Positions 9,130-17,694 are shown, counted from the first letter of the stretch. The stretch is DNA of 64,000 nucleotides from QAND01 sp003150225 (GCF_044357945.1 NZ_CP076563.1:992001-1056000); one strand, 5' to 3'. Notes: generated by a model not told the origin, from the sequence alone. Made by a program: numbers and translations.

Positions 9130-9164
9130 GACTCTTGAGTCAGCATCTGGAAAAATGGTATACT
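9130..9164 (+). promoter_or_regulatory. Promoter of MarR-ABC exporter operon with overlapping dyad
   Basis: -35 TTGAGT (9135-9140), 18-base spacer, -10 TATACT (9159-9164). The inverted repeat GACTC-TT-GAGTC (9130-9141) overlaps the -35 box and is a possible operator for the MarR protein encoded next. Confidence 0.55.
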
Positions 9165-9238
9165 GAAATTGGTTGCACATACAATGATTTGACCCCCTCC
9201 GGCAATTCTTCGGAGGCCGTCCCATAGGAGGAATCCCC

Positions 9239-9685
9239 GTGAAGGACCCCTGTCCCATCTTTCGTTGTACTTCAATGCTGTACCGTGCCGGCCAAGCGTT
9301 TTATGACCGGCAGCTCAAACACCATGGCATCGGCTCGGGGCAGCAGTTTTTTCTGCTACGCGTTTATGAGGAGCCGGGCATCAGCGTGTTGGAACTAGCC
9401 CAGCGCGGCGGCTATGATAACGGCACCGCCACCCGGGCCATCCAAAAGCTGGAATCCCAGGGCTATGTCCGCATCCTTCCCGACGAGGAGGATCGCCGCG
9501 TACGGCGGATCTATATCACCGATAAAGCCATGTCGGTAATTAAGGACACCTATGCCGCCAAACGGGAATGGAACGGCATCCTGATGGAAGGACTCACCGC
9601 TGAGGAGCAAGCCGAAGCCGAACAGCTGATGGCCCGCATCTCCCAAAATGCCCGTTCCCATATGCGGGAGGGGAAGGACCAATAA
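9239..9685 (+). CDS. MarR family regulator upstream of ABC exporter
   Basis: 148 residues from a GTG start with AGGAGGAAT just upstream. It is a close relative of the preceding MarR protein, with the same architecture: QQFFLLRVYEEPGISVLELAQRGGYDNGTATRAIQKLESQGYV and the wing PDEEDRRVRRIYITDK. The ABC exporter gene starts 19 bases after its stop, so it most likely represses its own operon. It may share ligands with the neighbouring MarR proteins. Confidence 0.9.
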   Translation: MKDPCPIFRCTSMLYRAGQAFYDRQLKHHGIGSGQQFFLLRVYEEPGISVLELAQRGGYDNGTATRAIQKLESQGYVRILPDEEDRRVRRIYITDKAMSVIKDTYAAKREWNGILMEGLTAEEQAEAEQLMARISQNARSHMREGKDQ

Positions 9686-9704
9686 TCTTTGAGAGGAGTC
9701 GCCC

Positions 9705-11456
9705 ATGAAGCTACTATGGAGACTGGGAAAAGCCGCTAGAAAATACAAGGGACTCTACATCATCGCCATTCTTTCCACCTTTGTTTTAACGCTAATCAAC
9801 CTGGCCGCACCCAAGCTCCTCTCCTCTATGACAGGGGTGGTGGAGTCTGGCGGCAATGGCGCCGCCAGAACCATTGGGCTATTGACGGCTCTCCTCATCG
9901 TTCTATATCTCATGCGGATTCTGTTCCGCTATCTCAGCAACTACCTAACCCATAAGGCCGCGTGGCATTTAGTGGAGGATCTGCGGGTCCAAATTTATGA
10001 CCGCATCCAGGGATTTTCCATGGGTTTCTTTCATGATAAGCAGACCGGCGATCTCATGAGCAGAGTGGTCAACGATACCAGCAGTTTTGAATTGCTGTAT
10101 GCCCATATCATCCCTGAGATGGTCACCAATCTCACCACCCTCCTGGGCGTGCTGGTGGTGCTGCTCACCATCAATGTGAAACTGGCGCTGATCACCTGCA
10201 TCCCCATCCCCTTGATCCTCTATTCCGGTCGTATCTTCGCTACCAAGGTTCGTCCCAACTTCCGCACCATGCAGCGGGCCTTGGCCGGCTTGAACGCCAA
10301 ATTACAGGATAATTTCTCCGGCATTCATGAGATCCAGGCCTTTGGTCAGGAGGAGTATGAAAGCCAGCGGGTTGAGGAACAGGCCGGTGTATTCACCCGC
10401 GCCATGCTGCACGCCCTGCGGTATAGCTCGGTGTTTCACCCCGCGGTGGAGTTCCTCTCTTCTATCGGCACCATTTTGGTGGTTGGAGTGGGCGGCATGC
10501 TGGCCCTTTCCGGCGGCCTATCGGTCCCGGATATCGTGGCGTTTTTACTGTATTTAAGCCTATTCTACACCCCTATCTCCGGGCTGGCCCGGTTGCTGGA
10601 GGAAGCGCAGCAGGCCTATGCCGGGGCGGAGCGGGTCATGCAGATCCTAGACACCCAAGCCGAAATTCAGGATGAGCCTGACGCCCAGGATCTCAAGGAC
10701 GTCAAAGGCGGTATCCGATTTGAGCATGTGGATTTCTCCTACGAGGCGGACGCTCCCGTTTTAAGGGACATTGATTTCGCTATAGAGCCGGGACAGATGG
10801 TGGCCCTAGTGGGCCCCACAGGGGTAGGAAAAACCACCCTTACCCAGCTCATTCCCCGCTTCTACCAGCCCAGCAGCGGGCGCGTATCCATCGATGGCGT
10901 GGATGTAGGAAAGGCCACCCTGAAGAGCCTCCGCGCCTGCATCGCCCCCGTCATGCAGGATACCTTCCTCTTCAACGGTACCATTCTGGACAACATCCGC
11001 TATGCCAACCCGCAGGCATCCGACGAAGAGGTGGCGGCCGCCGCCCAGGCGGCCAGGATTCATGACAGCATCATGGCCATGCCGGATGGATACCTAACCC
11101 GGGTAGGTGAGCGGGGCGTGCGGCTGTCAGGCGGACAGAAGCAGCGTATCGCTATCGCTCGTGCCATCCTTCGGGATGCTCCCATTATCATTCTTGATGA
11201 GGCAACCGCCTCGGTGGATGTGGAGACAGAGCGGGAGATTCAGGAGGCCATTGGTCGGCTCGCCGGTACCCGGACCATCGTGGCCATCGCCCATCGGCTG
11301 TCCACCATCCAAAATGCCGATCTAATTCTGGTGCTGGAAGAGGGCCGCATCGTTCAACGGGGCAGCCATCAAGAGCTGCTTCAGGAGGACGGACTATACA
11401 GCCGGCTTTGGCGGGCCCAGGGAAAGAAACTGGATTTGCTGGCTTCTGGTGAATAA
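9705..11456 (+). CDS. ABC multidrug exporter, fused membrane and ATPase domains
   Basis: 583 residues. The N-terminal half (about 15-310) holds six membrane helices of the type 1 exporter fold. The C-terminal ATPase has Walker A GPTGVGKTT, the signature LSGGQKQR, Walker B IIILDEAT and the switch histidine in AIAHRLST. A half-transporter of this kind works as a homodimer, or as a heterodimer if a partner exists elsewhere; only one is encoded here. The substrate is unknown, but the MarR regulator upstream suggests a drug or toxic metabolite. The stop codon abuts the shared terminator with the convergent NagA-like gene. Confidence 0.93.
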   Translation: MKLLWRLGKAARKYKGLYIIAILSTFVLTLINLAAPKLLSSMTGVVESGGNGAARTIGLLTALLIVLYLMRILFRYLSNYLTHKAAWHLVEDLRVQIYDRIQGFSMGFFHDKQTGDLMSRVVNDTSSFELLYAHIIPEMVTNLTTLLGVLVVLLTINVKLALITCIPIPLILYSGRIFATKVRPNFRTMQRALAGLNAKLQDNFSGIHEIQAFGQEEYESQRVEEQAGVFTRAMLHALRYSSVFHPAVEFLSSIGTILVVGVGGMLALSGGLSVPDIVAFLLYLSLFYTPISGLARLLEEAQQAYAGAERVMQILDTQAEIQDEPDAQDLKDVKGGIRFEHVDFSYEADAPVLRDIDFAIEPGQMVALVGPTGVGKTTLTQLIPRFYQPSSGRVSIDGVDVGKATLKSLRACIAPVMQDTFLFNGTILDNIRYANPQASDEEVAAAAQAARIHDSIMAMPDGYLTRVGERGVRLSGGQKQRIAIARAILRDAPIIILDEATASVDVETEREIQEAIGRLAGTRTIVAIAHRLSTIQNADLILVLEEGRIVQRGSHQELLQEDGLYSRLWRAQGKKLDLLASGE

Positions 11457-11501
11457 AGGCAATAAAAAAAATCCCCCATGGGGGGATTTTTTTATTGCCT
11501 T
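11457..11501. terminator. Bidirectional terminator between ABC exporter and NagA-like genes
   Basis: Near-perfect palindrome: AGGCAATAAAAAAA and ATCCCCC on the left pair with GGGGGAT and TTTTTTATTGCCT on the right. It has T runs in both directions and serves both convergent genes. Confidence 0.9.
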
Positions 11502-11502
11502 A

Positions 11503-12618
11503 TTACTCAGCCTTGTACAGGGATTCGCCCTGCACAAAGGTCTGCACCACGTGCAGCTCGGAATCCATGATGACCAGATCCGCACGGCGGCCGATCTCGA
11601 TCTTTCCACGATCATGGAGCTCAAAACACCGAGCGGCATTCTCGGTAAACATGGTACCAATATCCTCCATGGAGTATCCCAAGCGTTTCATGGTCCGCAT
11701 GTTGGCATCATAAGGATTCGCGCCGGTTACCAGCTTCCCCTCAGGGCTCCGCACCGCGCCATCCTTAAAGATCACAGTCTTGCCGTTGTCCTCATAGACA
11801 CCCTCGGGCATCCCCACGTATTTGGAGCTGTCGGACACGGGGATAATCTTCTCCACGCCTTTGCAGCGAATGGCCAGATCGATGAAGGGCTTTGCCACAT
11901 GCACGCCGTCACAGGTCATCTGGAGGTAAAGCCGCTTATCCAGAAGCAGACCCACGGTGGAGCCGCTGAAGTGGTGGTCCATCAGAGGAAGGCCATTATA
12001 GAAATGATCCACGATCCGGGCGCCCCGGTCGGCGGCCTCGTACATCTGCTCGGTGGTACCCTCGGTGTAAGCGATCATCGGCACAACACCCTGGGTTACC
12101 AGCCAGCTAATCCACTCCATAGCGCCGGGCAGGTCGGGAGCGCAGAAGATCATCTTTACGTCGGAAAGGTCGTTATCACAAACCGCCAGGGTGTGCTCAG
12201 GGGTGGGCGGGGTATGATCCGCGTAATAGGCGATGGAGCGGTTCCGGTAGGGCATATAGGGGAAGATACCGAAGATATCGGCGCCCCGGCAGCCCTTGGC
12301 CTCGCGGATGTTCCGCATGGTCTGCTGGGTGGTCTCTACATCCCGCACAAGGGGAGTCGCCAAAAAGCTGGTCACGCCGAACTGGGGCAGCATACCGGCA
12401 ATGGTCCGCACCGCGTCAGCGCTATCCTCATAACTACACATCTTAGCCCCGTGGATATGGGTATCGATCATGCCGGGGTAGAGATAGTTGCCGCCAGCAT
12501 CGATAACCTCGTCGTCCGCCAAATCCTTGCCGATGTTGGTGATCACGCCATCCTTGAACTGGACGTCGATGTCAAGGTACCGGCCGTTAATAAACACCTT
12601 TGCATTTTTAATGACCAT
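11503..12618 (-). CDS. nagA: N-acetylglucosamine-6-phosphate deacetylase-like amidohydrolase
   Basis: 371 residues from the ATG at 12618, with GGAGGCG upstream; the longer open frame lacks a ribosome site. It is an amidohydrolase-superfamily TIM barrel with the metal motif HIHG (H54, H56), then the DHFYN...LPLMDHHF segment in place of HLFNAM, TCDGVHV, and SDSS carrying the expected catalytic aspartate. NagA removes acetate from GlcNAc-6-P during amino sugar and peptidoglycan recycling. The variations around HLFNAM and TDA mean it may act on a related N-acyl amino sugar. No nagB or PTS gene is adjacent, which is unusual for nagA. Confidence 0.82.
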   Translation of the reverse strand: MVIKNAKVFINGRYLDIDVQFKDGVITNIGKDLADDEVIDAGGNYLYPGMIDTHIHGAKMCSYEDSADAVRTIAGMLPQFGVTSFLATPLVRDVETTQQTMRNIREAKGCRGADIFGIFPYMPYRNRSIAYYADHTPPTPEHTLAVCDNDLSDVKMIFCAPDLPGAMEWISWLVTQGVVPMIAYTEGTTEQMYEAADRGARIVDHFYNGLPLMDHHFSGSTVGLLLDKRLYLQMTCDGVHVAKPFIDLAIRCKGVEKIIPVSDSSKYVGMPEGVYEDNGKTVIFKDGAVRSPEGKLVTGANPYDANMRTMKRLGYSMEDIGTMFTENAARCFELHDRGKIEIGRRADLVIMDSELHVVQTFVQGESLYKAE

Positions 12619-12754
12619 GGATTCGCCTCCAAATGAAAATATTCTAGCAGTTTTATGATAACACAAATCCCTGCATCCGCAAGTATTTGGGAGGGCAGGC
12701 ACAATGCTGATTTTGAAACGGAAAAAGCCTCCGGCCCAGACAGGCGCTCCTCCA

Positions 12755-13141
12755 TCAGGACGGCCCGCCGCCCAACTGCTTCTCAATGGGAATCAGTACC
12801 GTTTCATATCGTTCGATCTTGGCGTTTAACCGGTCCAGCGTCTGCTGCAGCTCCTCCATCCGGCTGATCAGCTGCCGGCGCTGCTCCAATAAAATCTGCT
12901 TTCTAGCCTCGCTGGTGGAGTCCCCCTGTTGACATAACGTTACATATTCAATGAGCGCCTCCACCGGAAGGCCAGCGCTTCGCATACATTTGGCAAAGCT
13001 GACCCACTTTAAATCGTCCTCGGTGTAATCCCGTATCCCTCCGGTGGTACGATGCACCGCAGGAATCAGTCCAATGCGCTCATAGTAGCGTAGGGTGTCC
13101 GCCGACAGGCCATATTTCTTGCTTACCTCCGCGATGGTCAT
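12755..13141 (-). CDS. MerR family transcriptional regulator
   Basis: 128 residues. The N-terminus MTIAEVSKKYGLSADTLRYYERIGLIP is the MerR winged helix-turn-helix, followed by the usual GGIRDYTEDDLKWVSFAKCMRSAGLP and a dimerising coiled coil (about 80-120). No metal-binding cysteine cluster is present at the C-terminus, so it is not a mercury or copper sensor; it resembles the AdhR/YraB-type group that senses reactive aldehydes. The gene lies 13 bases downstream of the aldo/keto reductase and should be part of its operon. The dyad at 14414-14427 is its probable binding site. Confidence 0.88.
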   Translation of the reverse strand: MTIAEVSKKYGLSADTLRYYERIGLIPAVHRTTGGIRDYTEDDLKWVSFAKCMRSAGLPVEALIEYVTLCQQGDSTSEARKQILLEQRRQLISRMEELQQTLDRLNAKIERYETVLIPIEKQLGGGPS

Positions 13142-13154
13142 GGAACATCCTCCG

Positions 13155-14336
13155 TCATGCTTTCTTCTGGTTCCTCCGCTGGATGGCCTCGGACAGGTTT
13201 GTCATGATCTCAGGAATCTCAATCTCCTGGGGACATAACGCTTTGCAGGCGCCGCAACCAATGCAGTTCATGGGCATCTCCTGCGGCGTGAGGGAGGCCA
13301 GAGTGAAATTCAATCCAGGAGACGCGTCGAAGGACATCTCGTTGTAGATGGAGATCAGCTTGGGGATATCCAACCCCTGAGGACAGGCCTCACAGCAGTA
13401 CCGGCAGGCAGTACAGGGAACCAGATTCACCAGGGTCGCAACCACCTGGTTGATCAAAGCAGCATCCTCCCGGGTCCACTCCGTGGGCTGAGAAAAAGTA
13501 CCCAGGTTGTCTTTAAGCTGCTCCATGGTGCTCATGCCGCTGAGGGTTACCTGCACTCCAGGCAGGTTTTGAAGGAAGCGAAACGCCCAGGAAGCAATGG
13601 AGTCGTTGGGGCGCGCCTCCTTCAGCATGGCCGTGGTTTGGGGGTCCAGGTTGGTGAGCCGCCCGCCCCGGCAGGGCTCCATGACGATGACCGGCAGATT
13701 GTGTTCTACCAGGATCTCGTATTTCCGTTTGGCGTCCTGAAGCGTCCAATCCAGATAATTTAGCTGAATTTGAGCGAATTCAAAACAGTCGTAGCGATTC
13801 AAAAAGCGCTCAATGGTCTCTGGCCGGGCATGGGTGGAAAAGCCCAGGTGTCGAATCCGGCCGGCCTTCTTCTCCTCCAATAGATACTCCACCATGCCCA
13901 GATCCTCGTTGGTATAAAGGTCATAGGAGGTTTCGTTGAGGTTGTGGAGAAGATAAAAATCAAAGTACTCCACGCCGCACTTTTTCAGTTGTTCCTCAAA
14001 GATTGCAGCGGGGGAGGATATCTCCAGCCCAGCCAAGTAGCCCTGAAAGCCCAGCTTTCCGTTTTGAAAGTTCATCATATGGCCTGGCATTTTGGTGGCC
14101 AGATACCAGGTATCCCGAGGAAACGCCTTGAGCGCCTCCCCCACCACCTCCTCGGACTCTCCATCGTGATAGCGATAGGCGGTATCAAAATAGTTGACTC
14201 CGTTCTGGTAAGCATAGGCGATGATCTCCCTCGCCTTTTCCCTGTCGATGGGTCCTTTTTGTCCAGCGATAGGAAGCCGCATATTTCCCATGCCCAAAGT
14301 GGATAGCTGCAAATCCTGAAATTGCTTATAAATCAT
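13155..14336 (-). CDS. Aldo/keto reductase with C-terminal ferredoxin domain
   Basis: 393 residues. The AKR barrel (1-290) shows the catalytic set: NYFDTAYRYHDGE (Asp, Tyr), YLATKMPG (Lys) and FYLLHNLN (His). The C-terminal 100 residues carry two cysteine clusters, CTACRYCCEACPQG and CIGCGACKALCPQE, which should hold 4Fe-4S centres as in bacterial ferredoxin-type AKRs. It probably reduces aldehydes or ketones, with electrons possibly passing via ferredoxin as well as NAD(P)H. It is first in an operon with the MerR gene and lies directly downstream of a MerR-type promoter. Confidence 0.92.
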   Translation of the reverse strand: MIYKQFQDLQLSTLGMGNMRLPIAGQKGPIDREKAREIIAYAYQNGVNYFDTAYRYHDGESEEVVGEALKAFPRDTWYLATKMPGHMMNFQNGKLGFQGYLAGLEISSPAAIFEEQLKKCGVEYFDFYLLHNLNETSYDLYTNEDLGMVEYLLEEKKAGRIRHLGFSTHARPETIERFLNRYDCFEFAQIQLNYLDWTLQDAKRKYEILVEHNLPVIVMEPCRGGRLTNLDPQTTAMLKEARPNDSIASWAFRFLQNLPGVQVTLSGMSTMEQLKDNLGTFSQPTEWTREDAALINQVVATLVNLVPCTACRYCCEACPQGLDIPKLISIYNEMSFDASPGLNFTLASLTPQEMPMNCIGCGACKALCPQEIEIPEIMTNLSEAIQRRNQKKA

Positions 14337-14402
14337 TTTAATCGACCCCTTTCTTCTTTTGATGGCATAGCCTTTTTATATCCATTGCCTGACTCTCTAC
14401 AT

Positions 14403-14433
14403 ACCCTATAACTTGGAGTGCACTCCATGTCAA
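14403..14433 (-). promoter_or_regulatory. MerR-type promoter/operator of the aldo/keto reductase operon
   Basis: On the - strand a perfect -35 TTGACA (14433-14428) is followed by the palindrome TGGAGTGCACTCCA (14414-14427) filling the spacer. The -10 reads TATAGG at 17 bases or TAGGGT at 19 bases. A dyad inside a lengthened spacer is the hallmark of MerR-family activation. Confidence 0.8.
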
Positions 14434-14531
14434 GAGGAATCTATCCTTTTTTTGTGCCGTCTTATATAGTTTGCATGGTTCATCCCCATATTTTCAAAAA
14501 AGGATTGCCGCACGCCGCTCCCTCAAATAAC

Positions 14532-14569
14532 AATAGCCCGAAGCGGGGCTTCCTCCGCTTCGGGCTATT
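14532..14569 (-). terminator. Intrinsic terminator after copA
   Basis: AATAGCCCGAAGCGG pairs with CCGCTTCGGGCTATT around an 8-base loop. On the - strand it is followed by a T-rich stretch, 14 bases after the copA stop. Confidence 0.88.
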
Positions 14570-14583
14570 CCAACCAGCCCCTC

Positions 14584-17208
14584 TTATGCCAGGGCACAGC
14601 TTACCGGCGTATACCCCGCCTCGGTAACGGCGTCCATCAACACCTGATCTGGCACATCCTTTAATAGGATCACCATAGCCTGCTTCTTTTCCAGATCCAC
14701 CGTAGCCTCCTGTACGCCATCCACAGCAGCCAGGGCCTTTTGCACATGGGCCTGGCAATGGGCACACATCATGCCATCTACGACCAATACTTTTTTCATA
14801 GCAATCTTTCCTTTCTTTTCCGCCGACTCATGTTCAGCGGTTGTATTCGTCTTTTCCGCTTCGGGCTCTTTCCCCTCGGACACCGCTTCTTGGTTCGTCT
14901 GTTGTTCCCGTCCGTGGAAGAACCGCAAACGAAGGGCGTTAGTAACCACACAAACCGAGCTAAGACTCATGGCGGCGGAGCCAATCATGGGGCTCAAAAG
15001 CAAACCAAAGGCGGGATAGAGAACGCCTGCCGCCAGGGGAATCCCCAGGATGTTGTAGAAAAACGCCCAGAACAGGTTCATGTGGATATTGCGGACCACC
15101 GCACGGCTCAGTTCAATGGCCTCGGCCACATCCAAAAGGGAATCCTTCATCAAAACCACATCGGCGGATTCGATGGCGATATCCGTCCCCGCGCCGATGG
15201 CGATGCCAATATCCGCCCGGGTCAGCGCAGGCGCATCGTTGATGCCATCCCCCACCATGGCCACCCGGTGACCCCTTTCCTGAAGAGCCCGGATATTGGC
15301 TTCCTTCTCGGTAGGAAGCACGTCGGAGATCGCTTGTTCAATGCCCAATTCCCCACGGATGGCCTCAGCGGTGATCCGGTTATCCCCCGTAAGCATCACC
15401 ACGTGAAGGCCCATCTGGGAAAACCTACGGATGGCGGATCGGCTGGTTTCACGGATGGTATCCGCCACCGCAATGATGCCAGCAATTTTTCCATCCCGAG
15501 CAAACAGCAGAGGGGTCTTGCCCTCGTGCGCCAGCCGTTCCACCCGATCCTGTACCGGGCGCCGCACCGATTCATCCGAGAGGAGTTGGTTTTCCTCTAA
15601 AAACGCCATATTGCCCGCCAGATAGGCATGGCCGTTGACCGTTGCCTGAATTCCCCGGCCTGAAGAAGCCTGGAATTCCTCCGCCTTTGGCACGGGGATG
15701 TGCTCCGCTTGAGCCCGCTCCATCACGGCTTGGGCCAGGGGATGCTCGCTTCCAGCTTCCGCAGCAGCAGCCTCCCCCAAAAACTCCAGCTCGCTTAAGG
15801 ATGGATCCATCACCAATATGTCCGTTACAGAAGGATGTCCCGATGTAATGGTGCCGGTTTTATCCAGAACGATGGTGTCCACGCTATGAAGATGCTCCAG
15901 GCTTTCCGCTGACTTGATGAGAATCCCCATCTCCGCCGCCTTTCCGGTTCCCACCATGATGGCCACAGGGGTAGCCAGCCCCAGCGCGCAGGGACAGGAG
16001 ATCACCAGCACCGAAATGGCGTTGGAGAGAGCGAACTCAAAGCTCTGCCCCACCAGGAGCCAGACCGCGGCGGTGATTACGGCGATTCCAATGACGATGG
16101 GCACAAAGATGCCGCTCACCCGGTCCGCAAGCCGGGCGATGGGGGCTTTCGAGTTGCCCGCCTCGTCCACCAGACGAATGATCTGACTTAGGGTGGTATC
16201 CTCTCCCACCTTGGAAGCCTGAAACCGGAAGGTTCCGTTTTTGTTGATGGTTGCGGAGATCACCGTATCGCCCGGCCGTTTTTCCACCGGAATGCTCTCG
16301 CCGGTGATGGCCGCCTGGTCCACATAGCCAAAGCCTTCCATCACCACACCGTCCACGGGAATTCCCTCCCCAGGGCGGATGACCACCACATCCCCGGCTA
16401 CCACCTGCTCTGCCGGAATGGTCTGCTCCACGCCGTCCCGTACCACTACGGCGGTCTTGGGCGCCAAATCCACCAACTTCCCAAGGGCATCCGAGGTCTT
16501 GGCCTTGGACCTGGCTTCCAAATACTTTCCTACCGTCACCAGGGTCAGGATCATGGCTGCCGATTCAAAATATAGCGCATGGGCATATTGATGGACCAGC
16601 CCTAAGTCCCCATGCCCAAACCCATAGGCCATCCGGAACATGGCAAACAGGCCATAAATCAAGGATGCTCCCGAGCCGATAGCCACCAGAGAATCCATAT
16701 TAGGCGCTCGGTGAAACAGGGATTTCAACCCGTTTTGAAAGAAATGCCAGTTGATGAAGATGACCGGAATGGTAAGCACCAGCTGGGCCATGGCGTTCAC
16801 CAGAGCGTTCTCCATCCCGGCTAAAAAGCCGGGCACGGGCAGGGACATCATCTCTCCCATCGCGATATACATGAGGGGGATCAGCAGCAAAACCGAGGAA
16901 ATCAAACGGCGCTTCATGCCCTCCTGCTCTTCCCGCGCGCGCTCCTTTCTATCCTGCCATTGGCCGCGAAACCCTTCCGCTTTGGCTTCTGAGGATCTCT
17001 GAGGAGATGCGCCATAGCCGATCTCCCGTACCGCTGCGGCGATGCGCCCTTCATCCATTTTATTTTCGTCGTAGGTGACCGTCATTTGGTTGGCCAATAG
17101 GCTTACATCCACCGTCTCCACACCGTCCAACTTCCCCACACATCGGGTTACATTGGCTTGACAGGCGGCACAGGTCATCCCCGTCACGTCAAATTTTTCC
17201 GTTCTCAC
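14584..17208 (-). CDS. copA: Copper-exporting P1B-type ATPase with fused C-terminal CopZ-like domain
   Basis: 874 residues. Order: N-terminal heavy-metal domain with GMTCAAC (residues 10-16), membrane helices, TGES actuator, CPC ion site C405-P406-C407, phosphorylation site DKTGT (D449), SEHPLAQAV histidine-proline motif, GDGINDAPAL hinge, final helices. It pumps Cu(I) out of the cytoplasm. The last 71 residues (804-874) are a second complete metal domain with GMMCAHC, joined by a charged linker; this looks like the CopZ chaperone fused in frame. Its Met804 codon (14799) has AGGAAAG a few bases upstream, so a free CopZ may also be made. It is co-transcribed with csoR, 24 bases downstream of it. 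Confidence 0.95.
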   Translation of the reverse strand: MRTEKFDVTGMTCAACQANVTRCVGKLDGVETVDVSLLANQMTVTYDENKMDEGRIAAAVREIGYGASPQRSSEAKAEGFRGQWQDRKERAREEQEGMKRRLISSVLLLIPLMYIAMGEMMSLPVPGFLAGMENALVNAMAQLVLTIPVIFINWHFFQNGLKSLFHRAPNMDSLVAIGSGASLIYGLFAMFRMAYGFGHGDLGLVHQYAHALYFESAAMILTLVTVGKYLEARSKAKTSDALGKLVDLAPKTAVVVRDGVEQTIPAEQVVAGDVVVIRPGEGIPVDGVVMEGFGYVDQAAITGESIPVEKRPGDTVISATINKNGTFRFQASKVGEDTTLSQIIRLVDEAGNSKAPIARLADRVSGIFVPIVIGIAVITAAVWLLVGQSFEFALSNAISVLVISCPCALGLATPVAIMVGTGKAAEMGILIKSAESLEHLHSVDTIVLDKTGTITSGHPSVTDILVMDPSLSELEFLGEAAAAEAGSEHPLAQAVMERAQAEHIPVPKAEEFQASSGRGIQATVNGHAYLAGNMAFLEENQLLSDESVRRPVQDRVERLAHEGKTPLLFARDGKIAGIIAVADTIRETSRSAIRRFSQMGLHVVMLTGDNRITAEAIRGELGIEQAISDVLPTEKEANIRALQERGHRVAMVGDGINDAPALTRADIGIAIGAGTDIAIESADVVLMKDSLLDVAEAIELSRAVVRNIHMNLFWAFFYNILGIPLAAGVLYPAFGLLLSPMIGSAAMSLSSVCVVTNALRLRFFHGREQQTNQEAVSEGKEPEAEKTNTTAEHESAEKKGKIAMKKVLVVDGMMCAHCQAHVQKALAAVDGVQEATVDLEKKQAMVILLKDVPDQVLMDAVTEAGYTPVSCALA

Positions 17209-17232
17209 AGTCTCTCCGCTTCCCTTCTGCCC

Positions 17233-17568
17233 TTACTTCAACTTTTTGATGAGTTCCATGGCCTCATCCACCACATCTACGTTCCCTTTTTGGATCTCCT
17301 CCACCACACAGGTTGTAAGATGGTCCTGCAAAAGCAGGTACCCAAAGGACTGGAGGGCACTTTCCACCGCCGCCACCTGCATGAGGATATCCCCACAATA
17401 GCGGTTATCCTCCAACATATTGGCGATACCTCCCAGCTGCCCCATCATACGTTTTAATCTATTCTGCAGTTGGCGCAGTTCCTTTTCCCCGCGAGGGGTG
17501 GCCTTGTGCCGGTGTACACATTCCGTACTTTTGAAATTTCCACAATCCAAGCTATTTTGATGCTCCAT
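17233..17568 (-). CDS. csoR: CsoR-type copper-sensing repressor
   Basis: 111 residues from the ATG at 17568 with GGGAGG upstream. The DUF156 helical fold is evident: RLQNRLKRM...QLGGIANMLEDNRYCGDIL and SALQSFGYLLLQDHLTTCV. The copper ligands are present with the exact CsoR spacing: C58, H83 and C87 (25 and 4 residues apart). Cu(I) binding should release the tetramer from DNA and switch on copA. An extra N-terminal Cys/His stretch (DCGNFKSTECVHRHK) is not part of the usual core and might bind metal too. It is first gene of the csoR-copA operon and sits under two CsoR-type dyads. Confidence 0.93.
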   Translation of the reverse strand: MEHQNSLDCGNFKSTECVHRHKATPRGEKELRQLQNRLKRMMGQLGGIANMLEDNRYCGDILMQVAAVESALQSFGYLLLQDHLTTCVVEEIQKGNVDVVDEAMELIKKLK

Positions 17569-17583
17569 ATCGTCCCTCCCATA

Positions 17584-17640
17584 ATACCCCCATAGGGTAT
17601 CTTTCAACGATAGTATAATACCCCCTACCAGTATTTTCAA
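17584..17640 (-). promoter_or_regulatory. csoR-copA promoter with two CsoR-type operators
   Basis: On the - strand, -35 TTGAAA (17640-17635), 17-base spacer and -10 TATACT (17617-17612). The spacer itself (17618-17634) is a GC-rich dyad ending in GGGGGTAT, and a second, perfect dyad ATACCC-CCATA-GGGTAT lies at 17584-17600 near the likely start site. Both fit the TACCCC/GGGGTA pattern bound by CsoR. Confidence 0.82.
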
Positions 17641-17660
17641 CCCTCATTTTTTTATGCATA

Positions 17661-17694
17661 AAGAAAACGGGATGGCATACCACAGGCCATCCCG
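17661..17694 (-). terminator. Intrinsic terminator after flavodoxin gene
   Basis: CGGGATGGC pairs with GCCATCCCG around a 9-base loop. Read on the - strand it runs into TTTTCTTT, downstream of the flavodoxin gene. Confidence 0.82.

Noticed and set aside
11449..12636. Long + strand ORF (395 codons) opposite the NagA-like gene
   Set aside because: It is the antisense shadow of a well-recognised enzyme, includes the terminator hairpin in its first codons and has no family resemblance.
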